Source: Desulfuromonas sp. (GTDB lineage: Bacteria; Desulfobacterota; Desulfuromonadia; Desulfuromonadales; SZUA-401). From it: DNA of 18,568 nt. A program made the translations under genes and the position numbers. The stretch's first letter is position 1. The number at the start of each line of letters is the position of its first letter. Below are positions 8,129 to 15,567 of the stretch, piece after piece. The notes beneath the pieces were generated by a model that was not told the DNA's origin, did no database searches, and was given only the letters and a program-made list of their open reading frames with translations. The DNA is taken from assembly GCA_002869605.1 (NCBI GenBank), contig PKUI01000075.1, forward strand, positions 1-18,568. Direction: 5' to 3'.

Positions 8129-9495
8129 AGACGGTAGCTGAGCCCGGCCCAGAATTGTCGCCCCAGGCTGTACCCGGAGTCTTCATCCGAGAGTTGATAT
8201 TTTTCGTTGAAGACGTTATTGATTTCCAGTTGCAGGGTCAGGCTTTGGCGCTGCCAGGTCTTCATCTGCCAGGCAATCTTCCAGTCGGTCACCCAGCTGT
8301 CATCCTTTTCAACCACTTCCCAGGACTCCACCGCGTCAACCGGCATCTCCGCCGGTTGGGGGTCAAGCTTTTCGAGACGTTGGTAATGGCCCAGGTAGCG
8401 TGTGGCGGTTGTAGCGGTAAAGCCGTAAGGTAGTTTGCACGACAACACCAGGTTCCCCGTCCACGGGCGATTGTAGCTTTCGCGCGGCAGTTCCCATCTT
8501 GAAATGACTTCCCCTTCGAACCAGACCTTTTCTTCAGCGGTTTCATCGTCGTAGGAGTCGTCGTAGTCGAGGTTGCTGGTTGATGTCTTTTGATAGGTGA
8601 CATTGAAGAGCAGTGCCCAGCGCTTGCGTCGGCGTTCGTAGTTCAGTGATACTTCTTCGTGTTCACTGCGACCGTTGTTGTTGAGTTCATAGTATTTGTG
8701 GCCGTCAGGGAGTTCGTCGGTTTTTTCGCGACTGAATTCATCCTGGCCATCCCGCCGGATGTATTCGAGTTTTAGTCTTCCTCCGAGCAGGTATTGGTCG
8801 ATGGCCGCGGCATACTCGTCGCTGTAAGGAGTTTTAAGATCCGAGTAGTGTGTCAGGGTGGTGTTCAGTTCCGTGTAGACATCGAGTCCCGGCCATGCCG
8901 AGGGCTGCGTTGAGCTCCGGGTCTGCATACGCGTCGGCTCGATATATTCGCGCAGTTTGTAGCTGAGCAGGGTTTCACTGTAGTAGCGATTGGCGCCGCC
9001 AATCAGGAGGGTATTGCCATTGCCGAAAATGTCCACAGAAGTGACCATCCTCGGGGCGAGGTTGCTGTTGTTCTGAAAATCATCTGTGGAATAGCGCAGT
9101 CCCGGCCGCAGGCTTAACCATTTCCACTCGAGGAGATGTTCCAGGTAAGCCGCAACCTGATTGACTTCAACCTCCGACTTGGCAGTCGGGTAGATCCAGC
9201 GGGTTTTGAACTGTTGTTCGCCGTCAATACACCCGTTTGGATCCAAGGAGCAGTCGATCATCGTTGGGTCCGCAGGGTCGTTGATCGGATCATAGGAGTT
9301 GAAATAGGTGAAGACATCCTCGGGGCGTTCCTGACTGGCTCGATCCCAGGTGTACTGAAGTCCCAATTGTGTGGCGTGGGTTGTGGCACCGGTTTGAAAG
9401 CGGTGAGTCGCACTGGGGAGAATCTCGATGCCGGTATTCTCTCGATACAGGTCTCCGTACCCCCCCCTCCTTGCTGTTTGACGTTCCGAAGTCAT
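8125..9495 (-). CDS. C-terminal part of the frameshifted TonB-dependent receptor (barrel)
   Basis: This open frame holds the second half of the barrel, ending NNVFNEKYQL and then a GRQFWAGLSYRL C-terminal strand typical of the family, except that the last residue is Leu where Phe or Trp is usual. Its first ATG at 9495 directly follows a G-run with no proper SD spacing. Its first 9-11 residues are also out of frame relative to the true receptor, so independent translation is unlikely. Confidence 0.6.
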   Translation of the reverse strand: MTSERQTARRGGYGDLYRENTGIEILPSATHRFQTGATTHATQLGLQYTWDRASQERPEDVFTYFNSYDPINDPADPTMIDCSLDPNGCIDGEQQFKTRWIYPTAKSEVEVNQVAAYLEHLLEWKWLSLRPGLRYSTDDFQNNSNLAPRMVTSVDIFGNGNTLLIGGANRYYSETLLSYKLREYIEPTRMQTRSSTQPSAWPGLDVYTELNTTLTHYSDLKTPYSDEYAAAIDQYLLGGRLKLEYIRRDGQDEFSREKTDELPDGHKYYELNNNGRSEHEEVSLNYERRRKRWALLFNVTYQKTSTSNLDYDDSYDDETAEEKVWFEGEVISRWELPRESYNRPWTGNLVLSCKLPYGFTATTATRYLGHYQRLEKLDPQPAEMPVDAVESWEVVEKDDSWVTDWKIAWQMKTWQRQSLTLQLEINNVFNEKYQLSDEDSGYSLGRQFWAGLSYRL

Positions 9496-10615
9496 CCCCC
9501 CAGGGTTTGGACGGGGTCACGTCCCAGGAATAGTAGCTTTGCGGGGCTTCGCGCAAATTCTGCTGGTAATTGAACCCCGTCAGGAGATTGAAGTCGAAGT
9601 TGTCGCGGAACAGTGCGGTCTCTCCGGCAACAATCAGCCCCTCGCTACCGTAAACCAGGTCGCTGGCGTAGGTGTCTTTGCGAAAGGTATCCTCGTCGTA
9701 GCGTGTATAGACCGTGCTTAGCGTGAAGCTATCTTCGTTGTTGAATGGTTGGACGAGTTTGACGAGGAAGTTGTCGATCTGGCGTGTCTGTTCCGTGGTT
9801 TCTCCAAAATGGAGTAGCGGAATCTCTGAGCGGCTGAGTGAATAGGCTCCGAGCAGGCCGGTTTGGCTAAAGAGGGGGATATCCAGGTCAAGGTCAAGCT
9901 GGTGCTTGCGGAACTCGGGCTGGAGGGACGCGCTTCGGGATGCGTAGAAATCGTCTTGCTCATCTTCGTCGATGAAGAATTCGCTCCAGTTCTCCTGGGT
10001 GGTGCGGTATTCCAGGCCGGCGGAGAGTTGACCGCCCGGAGAGCGGGTTGTTGTGTCAATCACACCGCCGCTGAACCCGCCGTAGCGCGCCGGGATGTTG
10101 TAACGGTAGAGGGTGATCTCGTCGATGATATCTTTCCCCAGAGTCAGAGCGCTTGAGGCGCTCGGCAGGGCGTTGGGGCCGAGCTTGTCGTTTGAGGCCG
10201 GGTCTAGCTGGCTTGATACGCTGATGCCGTCGAGCGTGATCAGGTTGTCATAGGGGCGGCCGCCGGAAATCGATATTTCCGGGGGTAAAATCTCCCCCCC
10301 CTTGGTGGAATCACGGTAGTCGTCGGGGAGTTGAACGCCCGGAAGGATGGCAAGGGCTTCGTTCAGGCTGCCATCTTTGTCCGGGAGAGTTTCAAGAGCC
10401 GCTTCAGTGAGGCTGTTGCTACCGCTAAGTGGATCCTCTACCGTTGCGGTGACAATGACCTCGGGTAATTGGACCTCGACGGTCGTGGGGGGGGGCGCAG
10501 CCGTCTGTTCCTCCGCGGCGATGACGGGGGAAGCCCCCAGGTAGCTCAAGAGTAAACCCAGCAATAGCCAGGTATAGCGTCTAGTGTTTTTTTGTTGTGG
10601 ATGGTGAGGTTTCAT
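9290..10615 (-). CDS. N-terminal part of the frameshifted TonB-dependent receptor (signal peptide, plug, first barrel strands)
   Basis: As read, this makes a 441-residue product: about 384 authentic residues with signal peptide, TonB box, plug and early barrel strands, then about 57 out-of-frame residues rich in Arg, Ser and His before a stop at 9290. A truncated barrel of this kind would not be expected to insert into the outer membrane. Confidence 0.65.
   Translation of the reverse strand: MKPHHPQQKNTRRYTWLLLGLLLSYLGASPVIAAEEQTAAPPPTTVEVQLPEVIVTATVEDPLSGSNSLTEAALETLPDKDGSLNEALAILPGVQLPDDYRDSTKGGEILPPEISISGGRPYDNLITLDGISVSSQLDPASNDKLGPNALPSASSALTLGKDIIDEITLYRYNIPARYGGFSGGVIDTTTRSPGGQLSAGLEYRTTQENWSEFFIDEDEQDDFYASRSASLQPEFRKHQLDLDLDIPLFSQTGLLGAYSLSRSEIPLLHFGETTEQTRQIDNFLVKLVQPFNNEDSFTLSTVYTRYDEDTFRKDTYASDLVYGSEGLIVAGETALFRDNFDFNLLTGFNYQQNLREAPQSYYSWDVTPSKPWGDDFGTSNSKEGGVRRPVSREYRHRDSPQCDSPLSNRCHNPRHTIGTSVHLGSSQSGTPRGCLHLFQLL
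9460..9467 (-). repeat. G8 homopolymer at the receptor frameshift
   Basis: Eight C on the plus strand at 9460-9467. Upstream codons read SNSKEGG and downstream codons read YGDLYRENTG only if one G is removed, so this run is where the frame breaks. Confidence 0.88.
10294..10301 (-). repeat. G8 homopolymer in the receptor plug region
   Basis: Eight C on the plus strand encode Gly106-Gly107 in STKGGEILPP. The frame is intact at this length, but the run could slip like the one at 9460-9467. Confidence 0.75.
10487..10495 (-). repeat. C9 homopolymer near the receptor N-terminus
   Basis: Nine G on the plus strand (C on the coding strand) encode Pro41-Pro42-Pro43 between the signal peptide and the TonB box. 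It is the longest single-base run I noticed in the window and is in frame as given. Confidence 0.8.
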
Positions 10616-10629
10616 TGTCAAGATAGTTA

Positions 10630-10641
10630 AACCATATGGTT
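10630..10641. promoter_or_regulatory. 12-bp perfect palindrome upstream of the receptor start
   Basis: AACCATATGGTT is its own reverse complement and lies 15 bases before the receptor ATG, in the region shared with the divergent tonB-like gene. Its position suits an operator or a structure in the mRNA leader. No regulator family is recognised from the sequence. Confidence 0.35.
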
Positions 10642-10805
10642 GGAGGGAAATGTTGTTTTATCGACGTTTAAGTCTTTCGATTACGCAGGAACTTGTCAAG
10701 TACAGAATATGAATCATTTAATTGGTGGAAGGTGTGTCGTGACGCTGATGTTGACGTGAAGAACAATGGGGAGAATAATGTCTTTCACATGGGACGGTTT
10801 GAGTT

Positions 10806-10812
10806 AGGGGGG
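10806..10812 (+). promoter_or_regulatory. G-rich Shine-Dalgarno supporting a TTG start for the TonB-like gene
   Basis: AGGGGGG is five bases before TTG 10818. An in-frame stop at 10800-10802 rules out any longer protein, and a later ATG would lose the membrane helix. Confidence 0.7.
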
Positions 10813-10817
10813 ATTCG

Positions 10818-11513
10818 TTGAGTCACGGTTGGGCTTTTCATAACCGTATTATCTTTTCCTGTTGGATTGCGGCTTCATTCGGGGCGCACTTGCTGCTACT
10901 TTTGCCCGGAACTCTATCGATTAACATGGAGGGCCCAAGGGATGACCAGGACGGCATAAGGGTAGAGTTGTTGGAGAGTGTGTTTAATCGTGAGCCTGCA
11001 GGGGGGGCAACCCGCCCAAGTCGGCATTCTAGGCCTAGAACAGATTCTTCGATGCTATCTGGAGAAGCGGCGGATGGTTCTGTCCATGCAGAGAGCCCCT
11101 TTCCGGAGGTGACGGCCTTTGTTGCGAGTGTCGGCGGGCGCGCAGGAGCAAGAACGTTTTCGGGTCTGGAGGCAGTACGTGTCGTAGAGCAGGTCGGCGA
11201 AGGGGTTGGTGTGGGGGCGCAAGAGCCTGTGCCGACGATAGCGGCTCCGGTCACGACAGGAAACCAGCGACCGAACTATCCGCAGGTTGCACAAAAACGC
11301 GGATGGGAAGGTGAGGTGTTGCTCTGGGTACTGGTGAGTCCTTTTGGTGAGGCGATTGATAGCGGAGTCGAAAAGAGTTCGGGTTATTCAGTCCTTGACC
11401 AGAGCGCGTTAAGAGCTGTGCGCAGCTGGCGTTTCCACCCCGCAGCCCTCAATGGAGTTTTTGTTGAAAGTCGAGTATACGTACCGGTCGTATTTCAGCT
11501 CCAGCGTATTTAA
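10818..11513 (+). CDS. tonB: TonB-like energy transducer
   Basis: The 231-residue protein starts at TTG. A single N-terminal membrane helix (about residues 11-30) contains Ser20 and His24 in the SxxxH spacing conserved in TonB. The linker (about 35-145) is only mildly proline-rich. The C-terminal TonB domain (about 152-231) has NYPQVAQKRGWEGEV, then SSGYSVLDQSALRAVRSW and a final beta strand. TonB proteins carry energy from ExbB/ExbD in the inner membrane to outer-membrane receptors by pairing with their TonB box. No exbB or exbD gene is in the window, so it must use a complex encoded elsewhere. It is divergent from the receptor at 8125-10615, which it probably serves. Family assignment is firm; the pairing is inferred from position. 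Confidence 0.92.
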   Translation: MSHGWAFHNRIIFSCWIAASFGAHLLLLLPGTLSINMEGPRDDQDGIRVELLESVFNREPAGGATRPSRHSRPRTDSSMLSGEAADGSVHAESPFPEVTAFVASVGGRAGARTFSGLEAVRVVEQVGEGVGVGAQEPVPTIAAPVTTGNQRPNYPQVAQKRGWEGEVLLWVLVSPFGEAIDSGVEKSSGYSVLDQSALRAVRSWRFHPAALNGVFVESRVYVPVVFQLQRI

Positions 11514-11546
11514 GTGAAAACATCGACATAATCATTAAATAGGCAG

Positions 11547-11575
11547 TTGCAATTTTAACCATCACATGATAGAAA
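11547..11575 (+). promoter_or_regulatory. Possible promoter for the tRNA-Pro/Arg genes
   Basis: TTGCAA and TAGAAA are separated by 17 bases about 95 bases before tRNA-Pro, in the 153-bp gap after the TonB-like gene. Coordinates are approximate and the match is moderate. I see nothing else in this gap. Confidence 0.35.
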
Positions 11576-11666
11576 ATCTTCCGCTTCGGGCGTGATGAGT
11601 GTTGAATTCATTCGTGGCTCGTTGTTTTATTCTTAATCTCGGAGCGTGAAAAGGTAAGGTTGAAGG

Positions 11667-11743
<77 letters not shown>

Positions 11744-11744
11744 C

Positions 11745-11821
11745 GCGCCAGTAGCTCAGCTGGATAGAGCAACGGCCTTCTAAGCCGTGGGCCGAGGGTT
11801 CGAGTCCTTCCTGGCGCGCCA
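11745..11821 (+). tRNA. tRNA-Arg (anticodon TCT)
   Basis: A 77-base cloverleaf one base after tRNA-Pro, so the two are surely co-transcribed. Acceptor GCGCCAG pairs with CTGGCGC. The anticodon loop CTTCTAA, closed by ACGGC/GCCGT, gives TCT. CCA is encoded. Confidence 0.97.
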
Positions 11822-11856
11822 CTTTTCATTGCGTTACGCTTTCGTGCTGAAACCGA

Positions 11857-11885
11857 TTGACAGTTTCGATAGCGTTCTGTAGTAT
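11857..11885 (+). promoter_or_regulatory. Strong sigma70-type promoter for tRNA-His
   Basis: TTGACA (11857-11862) and TAGTAT (11880-11885) are 17 bases apart, and the start point would be near 11892, just before the tRNA. The discriminator GGCCCGG after the -10 element is very G+C-rich, as in stable-RNA promoters under stringent control. Confidence 0.72.
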
Positions 11886-11900
11886 GGCCCGGTTTTTATG

Positions 11901-11976
11901 GTGGGTGTAGCTCAGTTGGTAGAGCACAGGATTGTGGCTCCTGTTGTCGTGGGTTCGATTCCCATCATCCACCCCA
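11901..11976 (+). tRNA. tRNA-His (anticodon GTG)
   Basis: Acceptor GTGGGTG pairs with CATCCAC (one G-T wobble). The anticodon loop TTGTGGC within CAGGA/TCCTG gives GTG. A G at 11900 supplies the extra 5' G(-1) that pairs with C73, the hallmark of histidine tRNAs. CCA is encoded. Confidence 0.97.
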
Positions 11977-11986
11977 TTTACTTCTG

Positions 11987-12066
11987 ACAGCCCGTCTTGA
12001 GATGACCCGTGGACACTTATTCCACGATGCGAGACTCTCGGAGCAGACGGGCTGTATCCTTTTTTT
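11987..12066 (+). terminator. Branched terminator-like structure after tRNA-His
   Basis: ACAGCCCGTCT (11987-11997) pairs perfectly with AGACGGGCTGT (12045-12055), and seven T follow at 12060-12066. The enclosed 47 bases form two further hairpins: CGTGGA/TCCACG (12008-12026) and CGAG/CTCG (12030-12040). The predicted fold is a three-way junction rather than a simple hairpin. It probably terminates the tRNA transcript but could be a regulatory RNA. Confidence 0.65.
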
Positions 12067-12097
12067 AAGCGCATTCAGGCGTACTGAATGTGCTTAA
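12065..12097 (+). other. 14-bp stem-loop between the terminator and tRNA-Leu
   Basis: TTAAGCGCATTCAG (12065-12078) pairs with CTGAATGTGCTTAA (12084-12097), with one G-T wobble and a five-base loop. No T-run follows on either strand, so it is not an ordinary terminator. An RNA-processing site or protein-binding site is possible. Confidence 0.5.
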
Positions 12098-12109
12098 CGT
12101 CAGTTATGT

Positions 12110-12194
12110 GCGGGTGTGGCGGAATTGGCAGACGCACCAGACTTAGGATCTGGCGCCGCGAGGCGTGGGGGTTCAAGTCCCTCCACCCGCACCA
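12110..12194 (+). tRNA. tRNA-Leu (anticodon TAG)
   Basis: An 85-base class II tRNA with a long variable arm. Acceptor GCGGGTG pairs with CACCCGC. The anticodon loop CTTAGGA within CCAGA/TCTGG gives TAG. CCA is encoded. No terminator separates it from tig, 82 bases downstream. Confidence 0.97.
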
Positions 12195-12276
12195 ATTTTA
12201 CTTTTTATCCATCAATTCCAAATATAGGTGTGACGCTATGGTTGTGTAATTAGGGTCGCACAGCGCGAGGACGAGC

Positions 12277-13668
12277 ATGAATGTAAAAGTTGAAGAACTG
12301 AGCAGCATCAAGAAGAAACTCTCTGTTGAGATCCCTGCCGAACTGGTCAAGGAGCAGATCGATCTGGCCTATCAGCAGATCGGTAAAAAAGCCAGCCTTA
12401 AGGGTTTCCGCAAGGGGAAGATCCCGGCCGGACTGCTGCGTCGCCATTTCGCTCCGCAGATGCGCGAGCAGGTCTTGGATCAGTTGATCAAAGATGGCTA
12501 CATGCGAGCCATGGCGGAGAATCGGATTCAAGCTGTCGGCAGCCCGGAGATTGTCGATCTAAGTACCATCGAAGAAGGACAGGCGTTTACCTTTGAGGCA
12601 CATGTCGAGGTGAAGCCAGAGCCGGAGGCAAAGGATTACACCGGTTTGAAGCTCGAAAAAGAGAAATTCTCTTTTGATGCCAAGGTCATTGACGATCGCC
12701 TTGAAGAGATGCGCGCAGCACGTGCCAATCTTGAAGTGAGCTCGCGCAAGGTCGCCCGCAACGGTGACTATGCAATTATCGACTTTGAGGGCTTTGTCGC
12801 AGATGAGCCGATCGAAAGTGGTAAGGGCGAAGAATACCAGTTGGAACTCGGCTCCAACAGCTTTATTCCCGGATTCGAGGAAAAGGTTGTCGGAATGAAG
12901 CGTGAGCAGACCAAGGAATTCGAGGTCACGTTCCCAGAAGAGTACGGCAACAAGGACCTGGCAGGTCAGCCAGCACTTTTCAAAGTTGTCCTTAAGGAAT
13001 TGAAGGAGAAGGTGATTCCTGAACTTGACGATGAGTTCGCCAAGGAGGTCGGGCTGGAAAGCCTCGCAGAGCTTCGCACCAAGATCGAAGAGAATTACCG
13101 TGAGCAGGAAGAGGCGCGTATCGAGGAAGAGGTACGTGAAAAGCTGATGGACGCCTTGATCGAGAAAAATCCTCTCGAGGTTCCTGAAGCCATGGTTCAA
13201 CGTCAGCTTGAATTCATGCTGGAAAACGCCTCTAATCGCCTGCGCATGCAGGGCATGAGTCTTGAGATGCTTGGCCTTGATGAAAACAGCTTCAAAGCGC
13301 AGTATCAGGAATCTGCGGTTAAGCAGGTTCAGGGAAGTTTGCTCCTTGAAGCGATCGCACGGCAGGAGAAGATTGAGGCTGCCGATGACGAGATCGACGG
13401 TAAGATGGAGGAGATTGCAGCCCAGGTTAATGCCACCGTCGACGATGTGCGTAAGCAATACGGATCGCCTGAGGCGCGGGCAAACTTGGTGAATCACCTT
13501 GTCGAAGAGAAGGCGATTGAGTTCCTTTTCGACAAGGCGACCGTTAAGGAAGTCAAGGCGAAGAAGGCGGAGAAGGAACCGACTGAAAAGAAGGCTCCTG
13601 CCAAGAAGAAGGCTCCTGCCAAAAAGACTACTGCAGCCAAGAAGACGACTGCCAAAGATAAGGAGTAA
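12277..13668 (+). CDS. tig: Trigger factor (ribosome-associated chaperone and peptidyl-prolyl isomerase)
   Basis: The 463-residue protein starts at ATG 12277, with GAGG at 12267-12270. The ribosome-docking signature GFRKGKIP is at residues 43-50. An FKBP-type isomerase domain follows (about 150-245), and the helical chaperone cradle runs to about residue 423. Trigger factor sits at the ribosome exit tunnel and holds new chains until they fold. The last 40 residues are an unusual Lys/Ala/Pro/Thr-rich tail built from APAKK and TTAKK units, which makes it longer than the usual 430-435 residues. Two identical 15-base units (AAGAAGGCTCCTGCC, 18 bases apart at 13588 and 13606) underlie it. The stop is five bases before clpP, so the genes are almost certainly one operon. 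Confidence 0.97.
   Translation: MNVKVEELSSIKKKLSVEIPAELVKEQIDLAYQQIGKKASLKGFRKGKIPAGLLRRHFAPQMREQVLDQLIKDGYMRAMAENRIQAVGSPEIVDLSTIEEGQAFTFEAHVEVKPEPEAKDYTGLKLEKEKFSFDAKVIDDRLEEMRAARANLEVSSRKVARNGDYAIIDFEGFVADEPIESGKGEEYQLELGSNSFIPGFEEKVVGMKREQTKEFEVTFPEEYGNKDLAGQPALFKVVLKELKEKVIPELDDEFAKEVGLESLAELRTKIEENYREQEEARIEEEVREKLMDALIEKNPLEVPEAMVQRQLEFMLENASNRLRMQGMSLEMLGLDENSFKAQYQESAVKQVQGSLLLEAIARQEKIEAADDEIDGKMEEIAAQVNATVDDVRKQYGSPEARANLVNHLVEEKAIEFLFDKATVKEVKAKKAEKEPTEKKAPAKKKAPAKKTTAAKKTTAKDKE
13588..13620 (+). repeat. Tandem repeat encoding the basic trigger-factor tail
   Basis: AAGAAGGCTCCTGCC occurs at 13588-13602 and 13606-13620, an 18-base period encoding KKAPAK units. Copy number could vary by slippage without changing the frame. 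Confidence 0.75.
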
Positions 13669-13673
13669 ACCCC

Positions 13674-14258
13674 ATGAGCCTGGTGCCAATGGTTGTAGAG
13701 CAAACCGGACGGGGCGAACGTGCCTATGATATCTATTCTCGTCTGCTCAAGGACCGCATTATTTTTCTGGGTGGTGCAATAGACGATCATGTCGCCAACT
13801 TGGTCATCGCCCAGATGCTGTTTCTTGAGTCTGAGGACCCGGAGAAAGATATCTATCTGTATATCAACTCTCCTGGGGGGGTTGTGACTGCTGGCATGGC
13901 CATCTATGATACGATGCAATACGTCAAGGCTCCGGTTTCAACTATTTGCGTTGGTCAGGCTGCCAGTATGGGAGCGGTTCTGCTGGCATCAGGTGCAAAG
14001 GGTAAGCGTTTTGCTCTGCCCAACGCCCGTATCATGATCCATCAGCCTCTTGGTGGCTTCCAGGGGCAGGCAAGTGATATCAGTATTCATGCTCAGGAAA
14101 TCCTGCGCATGCGTGAGACTCTGAATCAGTTACTTGCCGATCATACTGGGCGAAATCTGGAGACGATAGTCAAAGACACCGACCGTGACTTTTTTATGGA
14201 TAGCGACGCGGCAGCTCAATATGGTATTATCGACGATATAGTCAAGAGGAAGAATTAA
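13674..14258 (+). CDS. clpP: ATP-dependent Clp protease proteolytic subunit
   Basis: The 194-residue protein is the normal length. The serine-protease triad is complete: Ser98 in GQAASMGA, His123 in MIHQPLGG and Asp172 in DTDRDFF, with YGIID near the C-terminus. ClpP forms a double heptameric chamber that degrades proteins fed in by ClpX or ClpA. The start ATG has GGAG eight bases upstream, overlapping the end of tig. clpX follows after 24 bases. A G7 run encodes the Gly-Gly of the NSPGG substrate-binding strand (residues 66-69). Confidence 0.98.
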   Translation: MSLVPMVVEQTGRGERAYDIYSRLLKDRIIFLGGAIDDHVANLVIAQMLFLESEDPEKDIYLYINSPGGVVTAGMAIYDTMQYVKAPVSTICVGQAASMGAVLLASGAKGKRFALPNARIMIHQPLGGFQGQASDISIHAQEILRMRETLNQLLADHTGRNLETIVKDTDRDFFMDSDAAAQYGIIDDIVKRKN

Positions 14259-14282
14259 TTTGAGCCCTGTGGAGGTCCCGAT

Positions 14283-15530
14283 TTGAGCAACGACGATCAA
14301 CGCTCAGGACAATTGACCTGTTCGTTTTGCGGGAAGACGCAAGAAGAAGTTAAGAAGCTGATTGCCGGTCCGGCGGTTTATATCTGCGATGAATGTATTG
14401 AACTGTGTAAGGATATCATCGCCGAAGAAGCCAAGCTTGAGGAAACCGGCAAACAGAGTGAGCGTTTACCGCGCCCTGCAGAAATCAAGGACGCCCTTGA
14501 CGAGTACGTTATCGGTCAGGACCGTGCAAAGAAGGTTCTTTCCGTAGCGGTGTATAACCACTACAAGCGCATCGAACATGCCGGGAAAACCGGTGATATT
14601 GAGGTGCAAAAAAGCAACATTTTGCTGCTCGGCCCGACCGGTAGCGGGAAAACCCTGTTGGCGCAAACCTTGGCCCGGCTGCTTAATGTTCCGTTTGCGA
14701 TTGCGGATGCTACCAATTTGACCGAGGCCGGTTATGTCGGGGAAGATGTCGAGAACATCATCCTCAGCCTGCTCCAGGCGGCTGATTACGATCTGGAGAA
14801 GGCTCAAAAGGGTATCATCTATATCGATGAGGTCGACAAGATTGCCCGCAAGTCTGATTCGCCGTCGATTACCCGTGATGTGTCGGGCGAGGGTGTGCAG
14901 CAGGCGTTGTTGAAGATCATTGAAGGTACTACGGCCAGTGTCCCGCCCAAAGGGGGGCGCAAACATCCCCAACAGGAGTTTCTCAAGGTCGATACGACCA
15001 ATATCCTGTTCATTTGTGGCGGAGCCTTCGCTGGACTCGAAGGGGTGATTTCGCAGCGGATCGGTGCCAAGTCCATGGGGTTTGGCGCGGTGGTTAAGAA
15101 GATCGAAGAGAAGAGCATTGGTGAATTGCTTGGTCTTATCGAGCCCGTTGATCTGCTCAAGTACGGACTGATCCCCGAGTTTGTGGGCCGTTTGCCGGTT
15201 GTTGCCACCCTCCATGAACTTGATGAGGAGAGCCTTATCGAGATCATCAAGGAGCCGAAGAACGCTTTGATCAAGCAGTACCAGAAGCTGTTTGAGATGG
15301 AGAAGGTTAATCTCAAATTTACCGATGGTGCCTTGGTTGCTATTGCACGTGAGTCGCTCAAGCGCAAGACCGGCGCGCGTGGTTTGCGCTCCATTCTTGA
15401 GAACGCCATGCTCGATGTGATGTACGAAATCCCTTCACAGGATCGCGTCAAAGAGGTCGTGATTAACGAAGAGGTTGTGTCGAATAGTGCTAAGCCGATC
15501 ATTCTTTATGAATGTGCAGAATCGGCCTGA
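14283..15530 (+). CDS. clpX: ATP-dependent Clp protease ATP-binding subunit ClpX
   Basis: The 415-residue protein starts at TTG 14283, seven bases after GGAGG (14271-14275). The N-terminal zinc-binding domain has Cys13, Cys16, Cys35 and Cys38. The AAA+ motor has Walker A GPTGSGKT (117-124), pore loop GYVG (150-153), Walker B IIYIDE (178-183) and the RKH loop (226-228). The loop that docks on ClpP, usually IGF or LGF, reads MGF (265-267). ClpX unfolds tagged or specific substrates and threads them into ClpP. It lies between clpP and lon on the same strand. Family assignment is certain. Confidence 0.98.
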   Translation: MSNDDQRSGQLTCSFCGKTQEEVKKLIAGPAVYICDECIELCKDIIAEEAKLEETGKQSERLPRPAEIKDALDEYVIGQDRAKKVLSVAVYNHYKRIEHAGKTGDIEVQKSNILLLGPTGSGKTLLAQTLARLLNVPFAIADATNLTEAGYVGEDVENIILSLLQAADYDLEKAQKGIIYIDEVDKIARKSDSPSITRDVSGEGVQQALLKIIEGTTASVPPKGGRKHPQQEFLKVDTTNILFICGGAFAGLEGVISQRIGAKSMGFGAVVKKIEEKSIGELLGLIEPVDLLKYGLIPEFVGRLPVVATLHELDEESLIEIIKEPKNALIKQYQKLFEMEKVNLKFTDGALVAIARESLKRKTGARGLRSILENAMLDVMYEIPSQDRVKEVVINEEVVSNSAKPIILYECAESA

Positions 15531-15567
15531 TTTCCATTAATCCTCATGGCTCTACGGATACTTCTTT

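Larger units (their letters stand above)
8125..10615 (-). pseudogene. TonB-dependent outer-membrane receptor, frameshifted at a G8 run
   Basis: Two overlapping minus-strand frames together encode one receptor. Counting from the ATG at 10615, a signal peptide runs to about residue 34 (cleavage after VIAA). A TonB-box-like PEVIVTAT is at 51-58. The plug domain covers about 65-195, with ISISGGRPYDNLITLDGIS near 114-132 and a YGGFSGGVIDTTTR strand near 178-191. Beta-barrel strands then continue to the stop at 8125. The frame changes at the C8 run at 9460-9467 (G8 on the coding strand): with seven G the protein reads through as 829 residues, a normal size. As given, translation ends at 9290 after about 57 foreign residues. 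An in-frame TTG at 10621 is an alternative start; neither has a clear SD. Known members import siderophores, cobalamin or other scarce nutrients using TonB energy, and a tonB-like gene lies divergently upstream. The substrate is unknown. Phase variation, decay and a sequencing error are all possible. Confidence 0.85.

Noticed and set aside
12559..13689. 376-codon open frame antisense to trigger factor
   Set aside because: It is Leu/Phe-rich because the sense strand is Lys/Glu-rich, it has no recognisable domain, and it covers a certain gene in the opposite frame.
14466..15215. 249-codon minus-strand open frame inside clpX
   Set aside because: A shadow of the ClpX AAA+ coding region with no independent support.
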